From: Kordiimonadaceae bacterium UBA4441
GTDB taxonomy: Bacteria; Pseudomonadota; Alphaproteobacteria; Sphingomonadales; Emcibacteraceae
Direction of reading: 5' to 3'
Assembly: GCA_002390425.1 (NCBI GenBank)
Contig: DGPL01000033.1
Coordinates: 13,985 to 77,984 of the forward strand
DNA length: 64,000 nucleotides
The first letter of the stretch is position 1. Every line of letters starts with the position of its first letter. Under the pieces are notes generated by a model that was not told where the DNA came from, searched no databases, and saw only the letters and a program-made list of their open reading frames with translations. Shown piece after piece: positions 25,543-36,100 of this stretch. The position numbers and the translations under genes are program-made.

Positions 25543-26118
25543 TTAACTTATAAGCTCTACGCTTCTTAAAATACCATTATAAACCCGGCCATCACGTTTT
25601 TTCGAATAATATAAATGAACGTGTGAGGCAGTTATACTGAAACTTTCACCTGTTTTTTTAAGCTCTTCTTCACTTACCTTCGCGCGTCTTAACCTTGCAA
25701 GAGTTACATGTGGCCGGTAAGGGCGATCTATTAAATTATATCCAGATTTCCGAAATTTTTGATCTAACTTGCTTTGTAATTTTTTTAAAGGATCGCTTGT
25801 TTCTACGGATGTAATTAAAACACCTTTTTTTTCATTATCCGGCGGAAATAGGGTTGCGTCCCCTAATTTCACATCAAAAGGTGCATAGCCTTGAACCGCT
25901 TCTTTCATTAACACTTCTAGCTTATCAAGTGCATTTATCGGCACATTTCCAATAAAGATAAGCGTGATATGATAATTTTCAAAAGGCACCCACCTGATAT
26001 TAAGCTCACTGAACTGACCTTTTAGTGATTGAGAACGTTTTTTTAAGCGCTCCATAACATCATCGCTTAATGATAATGCAACAAAAACTCTTATTGTTTC
26101 TTGATCAGCGGACATCAT
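25543..26118 (-). CDS. thpR: RNA 2',3'-cyclic phosphodiesterase
   Basis: A 191-residue 2H-phosphoesterase. Both catalytic His-x-Thr motifs are present: HITL near residue 50 and HVTL near residue 135 (RPHVTLARLRR). ThpR (LigT) hydrolyses 2',3'-cyclic phosphate ends of RNA and can ligate tRNA halves in vitro. It overlaps the secreted protein gene upstream by 14 bases. Confidence 0.88.
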   Translation of the reverse strand: MMSADQETIRVFVALSLSDDVMERLKKRSQSLKGQFSELNIRWVPFENYHITLIFIGNVPINALDKLEVLMKEAVQGYAPFDVKLGDATLFPPDNEKKGVLITSVETSDPLKKLQSKLDQKFRKSGYNLIDRPYRPHVTLARLRRAKVSEEELKKTGESFSITASHVHLYYSKKRDGRVYNGILRSVELIS

Positions 26119-26446
26119 AAATCACATTGACTGTCGCACTCCAAGGATTTGGATTAGACCAGCGCATACAATAATCTTGGGGTACCATTGCCGTAAAAAA
26201 ATGATCTTCTTCTTTTGCCGTTTTCTCTTCAACTACATAAGATAATTGAGCGTCTTGTTGATAATGAATGCTAAATTTTAATTCACGACCACCAATGAAG
26301 GCATAATTCACATTTTCGCCAAACCCAAGAGAAACGCATATTTCACGGCTTTCGCCACTTTCGATGATAAATTGTTCGCTTTTCATCTTGGCATGTGAAG
26401 AGGTAGCGCAAAATACGACGCCAAAAAAAGCCCAGAAAACTCTCAT
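26105..26446 (-). CDS. Small secreted hypothetical protein
   Basis: A 113-residue protein with a Sec signal peptide ending Ser-Ser-His-Ala. The mature part is short, with an isolated Cys near residue 100, and is predicted to be beta-rich. I chose the ATG at 26446 because GGGA lies 8 bases upstream; an earlier ATG at 26470 has its AAGG too close. No family is recognised. It overlaps thpR, so they are co-transcribed. Confidence 0.65.
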   Translation of the reverse strand: MRVFWAFFGVVFCATSSHAKMKSEQFIIESGESREICVSLGFGENVNYAFIGGRELKFSIHYQQDAQLSYVVEEKTAKEEDHFFTAMVPQDYCMRWSNPNPWSATVNVIYDVR

Positions 26447-26507
26447 TATTTTATTCCCAAATCTCACCATGCCTTAAATTATCTTATAATTATGGCAAAA
26501 ATAAAAC

Positions 26508-28259
26508 CTACCCTCTTGGCACCCTGATCCGTTCAATCATGTCCTGTACATCTTTTGGAGGAGCATTTGTAAATTGACTGACAACGTAAGCAACAACGAA
26601 ATTAAGGGCCATACCAATAGTGCCTGCGCCTTCGGGTGATACACCAAACCACCAATTTTCGCCATTACTTGCATCCGGATTGATGAATTTAAAGTAAATA
26701 ATATAAAGCGACGTGAACACAAGTCCCGTAAGCATGCCGGAAATGGCACCTTCTTTATTCATGCGTTTATAGAATATCCCCATTAGAATGATGGGGAAGA
26801 AAGTGCTAGCCGCCAATCCAAATGCAAAGGCGACCACTTGCGCAACAAAACCCGGTGGATTGATACCGAAATATCCCGCAATCAAGACGGCGATTGCCAC
26901 CGCCATTCTGGCAAACATCAATTCTTGTTTATCCGTGATATTAGGCAGAAGCATCTTTTTAAATAAATCATGTGCAACAGACGTCGAAATCACCAATAAA
27001 AGACCCGCCGCGGTTGAAAGTGCCGCCGCCAAGCCACCCGCCACCACAAGCGCCACCACCCAATTAGGAAGATCTGCAATTTCAGGATTAGCAAGCACCA
27101 TAATATCCTGATCAATATAGAGTTCATTATCACTAGGGCCGTTTTCATTTCTGAGTAAGCGTTCTCCGGATGCCCCCTTACCCTCATCGCGAAAATCAGG
27201 TTTTCCTTCAAAAGCATTACCTGCGGTATATTGGATTTTTCCGTCACCGTTTTTATCGCGCCATGCGATCAAATCGATGGCTTCCCAATTTTTAAACCAT
27301 TCTGGCGTTGCTTGATATTCTGCATTAGAAACCGTATCAATTAAATTTAATCTGGCAAAACTCGCTACCGCCGGTGCCGTTGTATAAAGGATCGCGATTA
27401 ATACAAGCGCATATCCCGCGCTCAAACGTGCGTCACTTACTTTTGGGACCGTAAAGAAACGAACAATCACATGCGGCAGTCCCGCCGTTCCGACCATTAA
27501 CGCGGCAACAATGCAGAACATATCAATGGTTGATTTATTTCCGGCGGTATATTCCCCAAACCCAAGCTCCGTAGAAATACCATCAAGCTTATCAAGTAAA
27601 TAACCAGACCCGTCCGCAAGTTCGGCGCCAAACCCAAGTTGCGGCACAGGGTTTCCCGTCATCAGGATTGAAATAAATATGGCCGGTACCATAAATGCAA
27701 AAATCAGCACACAATATTGCGCCACTTGTGTGTAGGTAATTCCCTTCATTCCTCCGAGTACGGCATAAAAGAACACAATCGACATGCCAATGAGGACACC
27801 GGTCATAATATCAACCTCAAGAAAGCGAGAAAACACAATACCCACGCCGCGCATTTGCCCCGCGACATAGGTAAAAGACACAAACAACGCACAGATCACA
27901 GCAACGGTTCTGGCCGCGTCGGAATAATATCTGTCACCAACAAAATCCGGCACAGTAAATTGCCCGAATTTACGTAAATATGGCGCAAGAAGAAGCGCAA
28001 GAAGAACATATCCTCCGGTCCACCCCATTAAATACATGGCACCGTCACGTCCCATAAAACTAATGAGGCCTGCCATTGAGATAAAGCTTGCAGCGCTCAT
28101 CCAATCGGCGGCCGTTGCCATTCCGTTTGCCAGCGGCGGTACGTGGTGCCCCGCCACATAAAAATCATCCGTGGTACCCGCTTTTGCCCAGATGGCAATT
28201 CCGATATAAAGGGCGAAAGTTATCCCAACGATGATGTAGGTAAGCGTTTGTGTATCCAT
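26508..28259 (-). CDS. Sodium:solute symporter, VC_2705-type large subunit
   Basis: A 583-residue SSS-family permease with about 13 hydrophobic segments and the ADWMSAASFISMAG sodium-site segment of acetate/cation symporters. A hydrophilic insertion of about 80 residues lies in the middle (around residues 310-390, with DKNGDGKIQY resembling a calcium loop). This large subunit is known to occur with a DUF4212 small membrane subunit, which is exactly the gene upstream, overlapping by 1 base. It probably imports a short-chain carboxylate or similar solute with Na+. Confidence 0.88.
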   Translation of the reverse strand: MDTQTLTYIIVGITFALYIGIAIWAKAGTTDDFYVAGHHVPPLANGMATAADWMSAASFISMAGLISFMGRDGAMYLMGWTGGYVLLALLLAPYLRKFGQFTVPDFVGDRYYSDAARTVAVICALFVSFTYVAGQMRGVGIVFSRFLEVDIMTGVLIGMSIVFFYAVLGGMKGITYTQVAQYCVLIFAFMVPAIFISILMTGNPVPQLGFGAELADGSGYLLDKLDGISTELGFGEYTAGNKSTIDMFCIVAALMVGTAGLPHVIVRFFTVPKVSDARLSAGYALVLIAILYTTAPAVASFARLNLIDTVSNAEYQATPEWFKNWEAIDLIAWRDKNGDGKIQYTAGNAFEGKPDFRDEGKGASGERLLRNENGPSDNELYIDQDIMVLANPEIADLPNWVVALVVAGGLAAALSTAAGLLLVISTSVAHDLFKKMLLPNITDKQELMFARMAVAIAVLIAGYFGINPPGFVAQVVAFAFGLAASTFFPIILMGIFYKRMNKEGAISGMLTGLVFTSLYIIYFKFINPDASNGENWWFGVSPEGAGTIGMALNFVVAYVVSQFTNAPPKDVQDMIERIRVPRG

Positions 28260-28537
28260 TATTCGCTCCCCTCATCCATCATTTCTTCTTCGTCTACACC
28301 GAACTTTTTATCCAGTTTATTCATTTTAAAAACATAGACGAATATAAGAACAACAAAGACATATATTGCCCCCTGTTGAGCCATCCAAAATCCAAATGGA
28401 AAACCGAAGAATTGAAATTGATTTAACCAATCAACAAACAATATACCCATACCAAATGATGCGATAAACCAAATAGCGAGTAACTTTAAAACAAGTCGTA
28501 CATTTTCTTTCCAATAATTATCGCTATTCTCGCTCAT
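28259..28537 (-). CDS. DUF4212 small membrane subunit of the sodium symporter
   Basis: A 92-residue protein with two hydrophobic segments (residues about 15-35 and 50-72), the family's FGMGILFVDWLNQF and FPFGFWMAQQGAIYVFV signatures, and an acidic C-terminus. DUF4212 proteins accompany VC_2705-type SSS symporters. It overlaps the amidohydrolase stop by 4 bases and the symporter start by 1 base, showing tight co-translation. Confidence 0.88.
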   Translation of the reverse strand: MSENSDNYWKENVRLVLKLLAIWFIASFGMGILFVDWLNQFQFFGFPFGFWMAQQGAIYVFVVLIFVYVFKMNKLDKKFGVDEEEMMDEGSE

Positions 28538-31500
28538 CTAGGGCTCCTGTCAGTCGTGAGTTCAAACCCCGTATAATAATGCCCCCCTCTAATAGTTGCT
28601 TTAACTTCACGAATAGCACGAATATCGTCAAGTGGATTATCTTCTAATATCGCCATATCTGCTATTTTTCCGACCTCGAGCGTACCAAGGTCATTTTCCA
28701 CGCCAATATTTTCGGCCACCTTAATTGTGGCAGCCCTGATCGCATCGGCTTCTGAAAGCCCCGCATCAACAAACATAATCATTTCAAAATGCTGTGCTAT
28801 ACCATATGGGATAAAAGGACTGTCTGTTCCAGCCGTAAAATTTGCACCTTTATCATGCATTTGTTTAATTGTTTTGAGCATATTAGAATTTAAACGAATT
28901 TCATTGGCAACATAGTCCGATTGCGCAGAGCGCCTCAAGCTATCGCGCTGTAACTCATCTAGAAAAACCCTATACTTAACATCCGATAAATATTCGGGAT
29001 GTTCTAACATATAATTGAAATAACCGGTTTCGAGTGTCGCAGTTGGCGTTATAAATAGACCCGATTTCGCAATAATTTCAGTTACATCAGCATAGCTGTT
29101 TGAAAGGTAAGAAAATTTTGGTGAATACCCGCGTCGGCTTGTTGCACCCATATGTTCAACACTATCCATTGCGTTTTGTACGGCTGGTGCAATTTCATGG
29201 CTTGATAGCGGAATTCCCATTGCGTGGGCTTCCTTGATGAGAATTTGTTGAAATTCATCAGGAAGTCGGACATATGATTTGACCATGTCATAGTCTAATT
29301 CTTTTGCTCGGGTAATCTCATGACGTAGTGCCTTTTCATTAATGGCATTATAACTTTGGCCATAATATATACGAGCACCGCCCGTCAACCATCCTGCATA
29401 AAACATTCGTGGTCCTTTTTGTATTCCACTTTCCCATGTTTCTTTACGCATTAGAGATTTATAGGGGTTAGACCCCGGATCACGGACACTTGTAATGCCA
29501 TATGAAAGCCAATTACGTCCTAATTTTTCCCCTAACAATTCGGTTTGGTGGGTATGGCCAGCCATTATACCAGGGATCATTGTATCCATTGAATGATCGA
29601 TTAATTCACCAATTGCTGGTTCTGACCCATGAGGGGTAATTTTAGTGATGCGACCTTTTGAAATATAAACGTCAACATTATCCATCGTAGTGTCAGATAC
29701 ACCGTTAAATAATTTACCAACATGAATGGTAACATCGTCTGCACTTGCACGTGCCCATGTCAAATTGAAATATTCTGTAGATGTTTCACCAGTTCTAACA
29801 TTACAGGTAAGCAAACTCGATCCTGATAAATATGAGAGATCCTCTGAATTACGTTTCCACCGCGGCATATGCGCCACACCCAGACATCTATTCTCCATTG
29901 ATCCTGTAATATTACCGCTTAAATCAACGTAAGAAACCCTGATTTCACCTTCTGAAACATAAGCAATTCTTTTTCCGTCCGGTGACATGGCAGGCCCGCT
30001 TCCGTCTCTGGTGGAAAGACCTATGCTTCCTGGCATATCGAAGTCTTTTTTACGTTTATTTCTAACGTTATATTGACGAATAACATGCATTCCTTCACGG
30101 AACCTTGTTGTTGCAGGCTTAACCACGGCCATCAATAAATGATCATTATCGCTCGTCCATACAGGGCGGCCTGGTGTAAATACAGTTTCCTCGATCGTTT
30201 CAGTCGTACCATATTCAGTATCAATAATTTTTAAATCGGCACGTCCCCATGTATTTGATCGACCTCTTGTAGATAGATAAGCGATTTTTGTGCCATCAAA
30301 TGACCAACTCAGTCGATATTCACGATTCTTATCATTGGTTAATCGTTCTTCGCGACCATTTAGCATATTGCGAACCCAGATATCCATTTGGCCATCACGT
30401 TCAGCGACAAAAGCAACGCGACTTCCGTCATTTGACCATGTTGGGTCGTTTACTTGTCCTATCTCATCCGTATCAATATTTTCTGCTGGTGCGTTTCCTT
30501 TTTGTAACCACATTCCGCCAATTGCAGAAAAAATTATATCATTATTTTTGGCACTGATGTCCATACTACCAATTCCGCGGACACTCTGCCTCTCCAGACT
30601 ATCAAAGTCCCTTTGTTTTTTTACGTAATTTGGTCTGACCGAATTGATTGTCGCCGTAAAATCAATCTGACGAATTTTTCTTTTTATGATTTTTCTTTCA
30701 CCGCGAACAAATTCGCTTTCAAAAGGGGCATATTTTATCACACCATCTGCTGTATAATATAAACCACCACGTCCCCATGTTCCTCGGAACGGGAATATGT
30801 CCCCCTGATCCAATATGGTTTTATTTCGATATTCATTACGGTCGTTTATGTCAGCAACAAATTCTACCATAATATCATTGCCGTCATGCAAGATATAAGA
30901 AAACCCAATATTGTCTATATACCAATTAGGACGATAATATTTAACGGTTTCCGATTTCATTAAGGACGTTTCAAAAGGTTGTTCAAGTAAATCATCCAAA
31001 AGAACGATTTCTGAATATCGTCCTTTAATCTCACGTGTGAATAATAAACGGTTGCCATCTTTTGATTTATGAGGGTGCGCATCATCATCAGGATGCCTTG
31101 TAATTTGCTTAACAGCAGAAGTATTTACATTAATATCCCAAATATCATAGTTACCACTGCGATCAGAAGCGAAAGTAATAGTTTCACCATCCGCATTCCA
31201 GAACGGTTCGCGGTCATCAAATTGCCCTTCTGTAATTTGCTTTAAGCCAGAACCATCCACATTTACGGTCCAAATGTGAAAATACCCTTGATAAAATCCT
31301 TGAAATGCAATCTTGCTGCCGTCCGGCGAAAAGGAAGGTTCTCTAACTTCTGGCTGTTGACCACTTGTAATGGCTTTCGCTTCTCCCCCTTCTGTGGACA
31401 TTGTCCAGAGCACACCCTGGATATCCATCGCAATGGTAGTTCCCGTCTGATCGACAGAAAGGCCAAAATTTGTCCCTTCATTAAAGGTTATTTCTTCAGC

Positions 31501-31557
31501 ATTTGCACTTAATAACACCCCAATAAAGGCAATTATGCCTATTACACTTCGCAGCAT
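28534..31557 (-). CDS. Secreted TolB-like propeller-amidohydrolase fusion
   Basis: A 1007-residue two-domain protein. A Sec signal peptide ends near residue 20 (SANA-E). Residues about 30-600 hold repeated PD40/TolB-type propeller blades (FSPDGSKIAFQG, SDRSGNYDIWDINV, NDGSRVAFVAERDG). From about residue 640 an amidohydrolase domain follows, with His-x-His (GHTHQTE), Lys/His/His (MVKSYVR, SSHEIAP, VEHMGA) and the late metal Asp (TAGTDSPF). It probably hydrolyses a peptide or amide in the periplasm. The downstream symporter pair may take up the product. Confidence 0.88.
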   Translation of the reverse strand: MLRSVIGIIAFIGVLLSANAEEITFNEGTNFGLSVDQTGTTIAMDIQGVLWTMSTEGGEAKAITSGQQPEVREPSFSPDGSKIAFQGFYQGYFHIWTVNVDGSGLKQITEGQFDDREPFWNADGETITFASDRSGNYDIWDINVNTSAVKQITRHPDDDAHPHKSKDGNRLLFTREIKGRYSEIVLLDDLLEQPFETSLMKSETVKYYRPNWYIDNIGFSYILHDGNDIMVEFVADINDRNEYRNKTILDQGDIFPFRGTWGRGGLYYTADGVIKYAPFESEFVRGERKIIKRKIRQIDFTATINSVRPNYVKKQRDFDSLERQSVRGIGSMDISAKNNDIIFSAIGGMWLQKGNAPAENIDTDEIGQVNDPTWSNDGSRVAFVAERDGQMDIWVRNMLNGREERLTNDKNREYRLSWSFDGTKIAYLSTRGRSNTWGRADLKIIDTEYGTTETIEETVFTPGRPVWTSDNDHLLMAVVKPATTRFREGMHVIRQYNVRNKRKKDFDMPGSIGLSTRDGSGPAMSPDGKRIAYVSEGEIRVSYVDLSGNITGSMENRCLGVAHMPRWKRNSEDLSYLSGSSLLTCNVRTGETSTEYFNLTWARASADDVTIHVGKLFNGVSDTTMDNVDVYISKGRITKITPHGSEPAIGELIDHSMDTMIPGIMAGHTHQTELLGEKLGRNWLSYGITSVRDPGSNPYKSLMRKETWESGIQKGPRMFYAGWLTGGARIYYGQSYNAINEKALRHEITRAKELDYDMVKSYVRLPDEFQQILIKEAHAMGIPLSSHEIAPAVQNAMDSVEHMGATSRRGYSPKFSYLSNSYADVTEIIAKSGLFITPTATLETGYFNYMLEHPEYLSDVKYRVFLDELQRDSLRRSAQSDYVANEIRLNSNMLKTIKQMHDKGANFTAGTDSPFIPYGIAQHFEMIMFVDAGLSEADAIRAATIKVAENIGVENDLGTLEVGKIADMAILEDNPLDDIRAIREVKATIRGGHYYTGFELTTDRSPR

Positions 31558-31688
31558 ATTTACTATCCCTTATATTTCATTTTTTTATAGTGATCAGCTT
31601 TTCAGAAAAATGCCGTGATGTAAACAGTTTATATGACTTGAAATATTTCGTTTATTGACTACTCTGCGCGTATAAATCAGGAGCTTTC

Positions 31689-32258
31689 ATGTATTCAGTT
31701 GAAACAGACAGACTTATTTTACGCCCGTTTATCACGGATGATGTTCATTATTTAAATTATTTGCATAGTGACCTTGATGTGGTGCGTTACACAAGCGGTC
31801 ATACCCGCAGCCATAATGAAAATATTGAATACATCAGAAAAATGCTTGAACTATATAGTCAAAATCTAGGTCATTTAATGATTTTAAGAAAATCCGACAA
31901 TAAGCAAATTGGCCGATGTGGTTTTTCTTACTTTTACGGCATAAATGATGGTGACTTAAATTGGTTTTATTGGGGCAGTCCCGAAGCCGTTAAAAAAGAG
32001 GGCGATATCTTTCAATATTTAGAGCCTGGATACACAATAGCCAAACCTTTTTGGGGAAATGGATACGCGTCTGAAGCGGCCATTGCTATGATGAATTATG
32101 GATATAATACATTAAATTATGATGGATTTTCTTCGCTTGTAAATGTTAAAAATACGGCATCAATTAATGTTGCCTTGAAAATGGGAACTCTTTCACCCAT
32201 TCATTGTATGCTCAATGATGAACCAGGGTATGATTTAAGAAATGTGAAAAATGGATAA
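31689..32258 (+). CDS. GNAT N-acetyltransferase (RimJ/RimL-like)
   Basis: A 189-residue acetyltransferase opening with the RimJ/RimL-type TDRLILRPF motif, and with an acetyl-CoA segment of the form AKPFWGNGYASEAAIAMMNYG. It could modify a ribosomal protein, an amino acid or a small molecule. AGGAG precedes the ATG. It overlaps mazG by 8 bases. Confidence 0.85.
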   Translation: MYSVETDRLILRPFITDDVHYLNYLHSDLDVVRYTSGHTRSHNENIEYIRKMLELYSQNLGHLMILRKSDNKQIGRCGFSYFYGINDGDLNWFYWGSPEAVKKEGDIFQYLEPGYTIAKPFWGNGYASEAAIAMMNYGYNTLNYDGFSSLVNVKNTASINVALKMGTLSPIHCMLNDEPGYDLRNVKNG

Positions 32259-33042
32259 TTTACAAAAACTATTGGATATAATGAAAAAATTGCGCGACCC
32301 TAATGACGGTTGTGCTTGGGATGTTGAACAAACATTTGAAACCATCGCTCCTTATACCATTGAAGAAGCCTACGAAGTGGCAGAAGCCATTGATAATAAG
32401 GATATGGATGCGCTTAAAGATGAACTTGGTGACCTTATGTTTCAAGCCGTATTTCATGCGCGCATGGCCGAAGAAGAAGGTCATTTTAATTTTGCCGATG
32501 TGATTGATGCCATTTCTGATAAAATGATACGCCGACATCCCCATGTTTTTGGTGATGAAAATTACCGTAATGCCGAAGAGCAGACTATTGCATGGGAAGA
32601 GCAAAAAGCAAAAGAGCGAGCCGCCAAGAAACAAAAAAGTATCCTTGACGGCGTAACCGTTGGACTTCCGGCATTAACACGTGCCGTAAAATTACAAAAA
32701 CGCGCTGCTAGGGTCGGGTTTGATTGGCCAAACACATCGGGTGTCATTGATAAATTAAACGAGGAAATGGCTGAATTATCAGAAGAACTTATTGCAATAA
32801 AACAAGATCATGAAAAAATAGAAGAAGAATTCGGCGATATGATGTTTGTTTATGCTAATCTCGCCAGACACTTAAAAATCGATCCCGAGCAGGCCCTAAA
32901 AAAGGCCAATAATAAATTCACGCGACGCTTTAATAAAATTGAACAAGAGATTGAAAAAAAACAATCTTCTTTTGATCAATATTCACTAGAAGAATTAGAA
33001 GAATTTTGGACTAAAGCGAAAAAAGAAGAGAAATCCGAATAG
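32251..33042 (+). CDS. mazG: Nucleoside triphosphate pyrophosphohydrolase MazG
   Basis: A 263-residue tandem MazG protein. The first MazG repeat shows WDVEQTFETIAPYTIEEAYEVAEAI and DELGDLMFQAVFHARMAEE; the second, near residues 180-215, shows EEFGDMMFVYANLARHL. The Glu/Asp residues bind Mg. It hydrolyses (d)NTPs, including damaged ones, to monophosphates. The gene converges on the BNR protein gene across a shared hairpin. Confidence 0.92.
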   Translation: MDNLQKLLDIMKKLRDPNDGCAWDVEQTFETIAPYTIEEAYEVAEAIDNKDMDALKDELGDLMFQAVFHARMAEEEGHFNFADVIDAISDKMIRRHPHVFGDENYRNAEEQTIAWEEQKAKERAAKKQKSILDGVTVGLPALTRAVKLQKRAARVGFDWPNTSGVIDKLNEEMAELSEELIAIKQDHEKIEEEFGDMMFVYANLARHLKIDPEQALKKANNKFTRRFNKIEQEIEKKQSSFDQYSLEELEEFWTKAKKEEKSE

Positions 33043-33061
33043 TATATTTTCCGATATTAAT

Positions 33062-33094
33062 TAGATGCAGACTTAATTTATAAGCCTGCATCTA
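33062..33094. terminator. Bidirectional hairpin between convergent genes
   Basis: TAGATGCAG (33062-33070) and CTGCATCTA (33086-33094) form a perfect 9-base stem, extended by an inner CTTA/TAAG pair. T-rich sequence follows on the plus strand. It sits between the stops of mazG and the BNR protein. Confidence 0.65.
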
Positions 33095-33104
33095 TATTTC
33101 ATGT

Positions 33105-36100
33105 TTAATCTATATCACCGCCCCGCACCCAAGGGGCATTGGCCGCGTTTAAGGCTGATTCAAATGCCGGGATGGTCGAGTTGGTTAAAGTTTGAAGGCG
33201 ACTTGTTGCCGCATTAAGCGCATCCATTGCATAACCATATTGATCCTTAGCTTGCTGCGTTGGGCCATATGTTCCCGAGCTCGCACCGTTTGCGAAATTA
33301 AGTCTGCTGCCAACCGATGCTGGACGTGATCCTTTACCCGCACGGGATCTTTCACCATTTAGCATTTCATCAATAGCATATAACTCTTGCCTTAAGGCTT
33401 CATATTGCCCCTCAAGAGCCCCTGCATTATCCGAACGGTCCATTGCAAGTCGATAAAGATTTGCTTTATTCATCAGATCGCTAATGGTCGCATTCGCCGC
33501 GGCATTCTTTGCGCGGGCTGCTTCCAGATCACGTTGGAAGGCATAAGTATCAGCACGGCTTGATCCCTGTAATGCGCTTTCAGTTACATCAACAAGTTCG
33601 AAATTAACGGGTCCTGCCACTTGCATTGCTTCACTATTAACGCGCGCATGCATTGTCGCTGAATATTCGCCCGGCATCACCATTGTGCCACTTGGACGAT
33701 CAGGATCATTTCCACTATTTTCATTCGTGATGGCTGTTTGTGTTGATTGCAATAAATTCCAAGTGACGCGGTTAACACCCTTACTATTTGGGGCATTAAG
33801 CGAGCGCACAATGTTTCCGTTCGCATCACGAATTACAATATAAACGGCCGCATCAGCTTCACGTCGCTCCATTTCTAATGTCGCAAAATCTGGATAATTT
33901 ACACCTTCCCCATTTTCTTGCATCTCTTTATCCGCAGCAACACGAACTTGTTTTGCCGTTTTAAAATCATCTTTTAAGTAATATGTGAATGTTTGACCAA
34001 AGGGTGGATTGTCAGCCGTCCATTGATCATCGCCTTGACTATCACTATGAAGCGTATCTTGCCTGTACCATGGTGATTTATCATCTGCAAATAATAATGC
34101 GTCGCTTTCAAGTGCCTCTGCATTTAAATTACGTAACGGAGTATAATCATCCAAAATAAAGATACCTCGGCCAAAACTACCCGCAACAAGATCATTATCA
34201 CGTCGCTGAATTCTTACATCACGTACTGAAATCGTTGGCATACCGCCTTCTAATTCAATCCAATTATCGCCACCATCAACTGTGAAATAAATTCCGAATT
34301 CAGTTCCAAGGAACATTAAGTCCTTATTGACGTGATCTTGTGTGATACGCCAAACAAGGGATTTTTCAGGAATGCCATTTGTTATAGAAGTCCATGATTT
34401 ACCGCGATTTGTGCTTTTTATAAGATAGGGCGCATAATCCCCTTCCTTATGGTTATCAAGCGCCGCATAAACAGTATCTGCATCAAAACGGTCCGCTCTT
34501 ATATCGTTGATATAAGCATTTTCAGGTATTCCATTTATATTCCCAACTTCATAACGGGTCCAGTTTTCACCGCCATCAGATGTTACTTGAATAAGGCCAT
34601 CATCCGTCCCGGCATAAAGAATATTTTCATCAATCGGGCTTTCAGCCACATTTGCAATCGTATGAAAATTTGACATCGCCGACAAATCCCAGCCGGCCTC
34701 TGGCCCCCATGTGGTATCCATCATTTCATATGTCAGACGATTGCCATTTTTGGTTAAATCACCCGATATTGGTGTCCAACTATCACCACGATTATCAGAG
34801 CGCCACATACGTTGCGACGCATGGTAAAGGCGTTTTGGATCATGATGTGAAACATTAATCGGCGCGTCCCAATTAAAGCGTTCAGCGGGTTCACCAGGCC
34901 TTGCTTGTGGTTGAACATTAACATTTTCACGCAGCATTTTGTCATGTCGCCTTAAGCCACCTTGTTGCATTTGTGAATACATAATATTGGGGTTACCCGG
35001 CTCCGTTGCTGGACCATGACCATCAGCTCCCATGGTTAAATACCAATCACCGTTACGAATACCATCCGCGCGCATTGTACGACTTGGACCACCTTGTGTT
35101 GAATTATCCTGAGTGCCGCCATAAACATTATAAAATGGATATGAATCATCCGGCGCGATTTTATAAAATTGCGCAACATCAATCCCCTGCATGAAGCGCC
35201 ATTTTGCCATATTATCACGACTTTCATATAAACCGCCATCGGAACCAACCAAAATAAAATCCGGATCAGTCGGATGGAACGCAAAAGCATGATCATCAAC
35301 ATGACGATTAACAAGGTTCATATTGTTCCACGTTTTACCACCATCCATTGAATAGGCACTTAAATTATTGGCCATATAGACCATATCGAATGTATGCGGG
35401 TCGACAAAGATTTCTTGATAATAATGTGGGCCGGTGCCACCAGATACACGATCAGACATCTTTTCCCAGCTTGCGCCTTTATCGGAAGAACGCCAAAAAC
35501 CACCTTTACGTTCATCAAGTTCAATTGTTGCATAAACAACATTCGGGTCAATCGGTGAAACCGCAACGCTAGATTTACCCATATTACTTGTCGGCAGACC
35601 TACTGTCATTTTTTCCCATGTTTCACCACCATCCGTTGATTTATAGAGCGCTGACCCAGGTCCGGTATCAATTAAGGCCGCAATCGTACGCTGACGTTGC
35701 CATGCAGCCGCATATAATATATCTGGATTACTTGGGTCAATGGCAAGGGAGCCGACCCCTGTCCATTCATCGATCTCGAGAGTATTACGCCATGTTTTAC
35801 CGCCATCAGTGGTTTTATAAAGCCCTCGTTGACCACCTTTTGACCAAAGTGGTCCTTGTGCAGCAACCCACACAGTATTACTATCTTCAGGGTGGATCAC
35901 TATATCGCCTAAATGCTCACTATCTTCTAAGCCCATATTCGTCCAGCTTTTACCGCCATTTTCTGACTTATAAATTCCATCACCAAAGGCAATATGGCGA
36001 CCAGCATTATTTTCACCCGTTCCAACCCAAACGACATTTGAATTACTAGGGTCAATTGTGACATCACCAATTGAATATACATTTTCATTTTCAAAAATCG

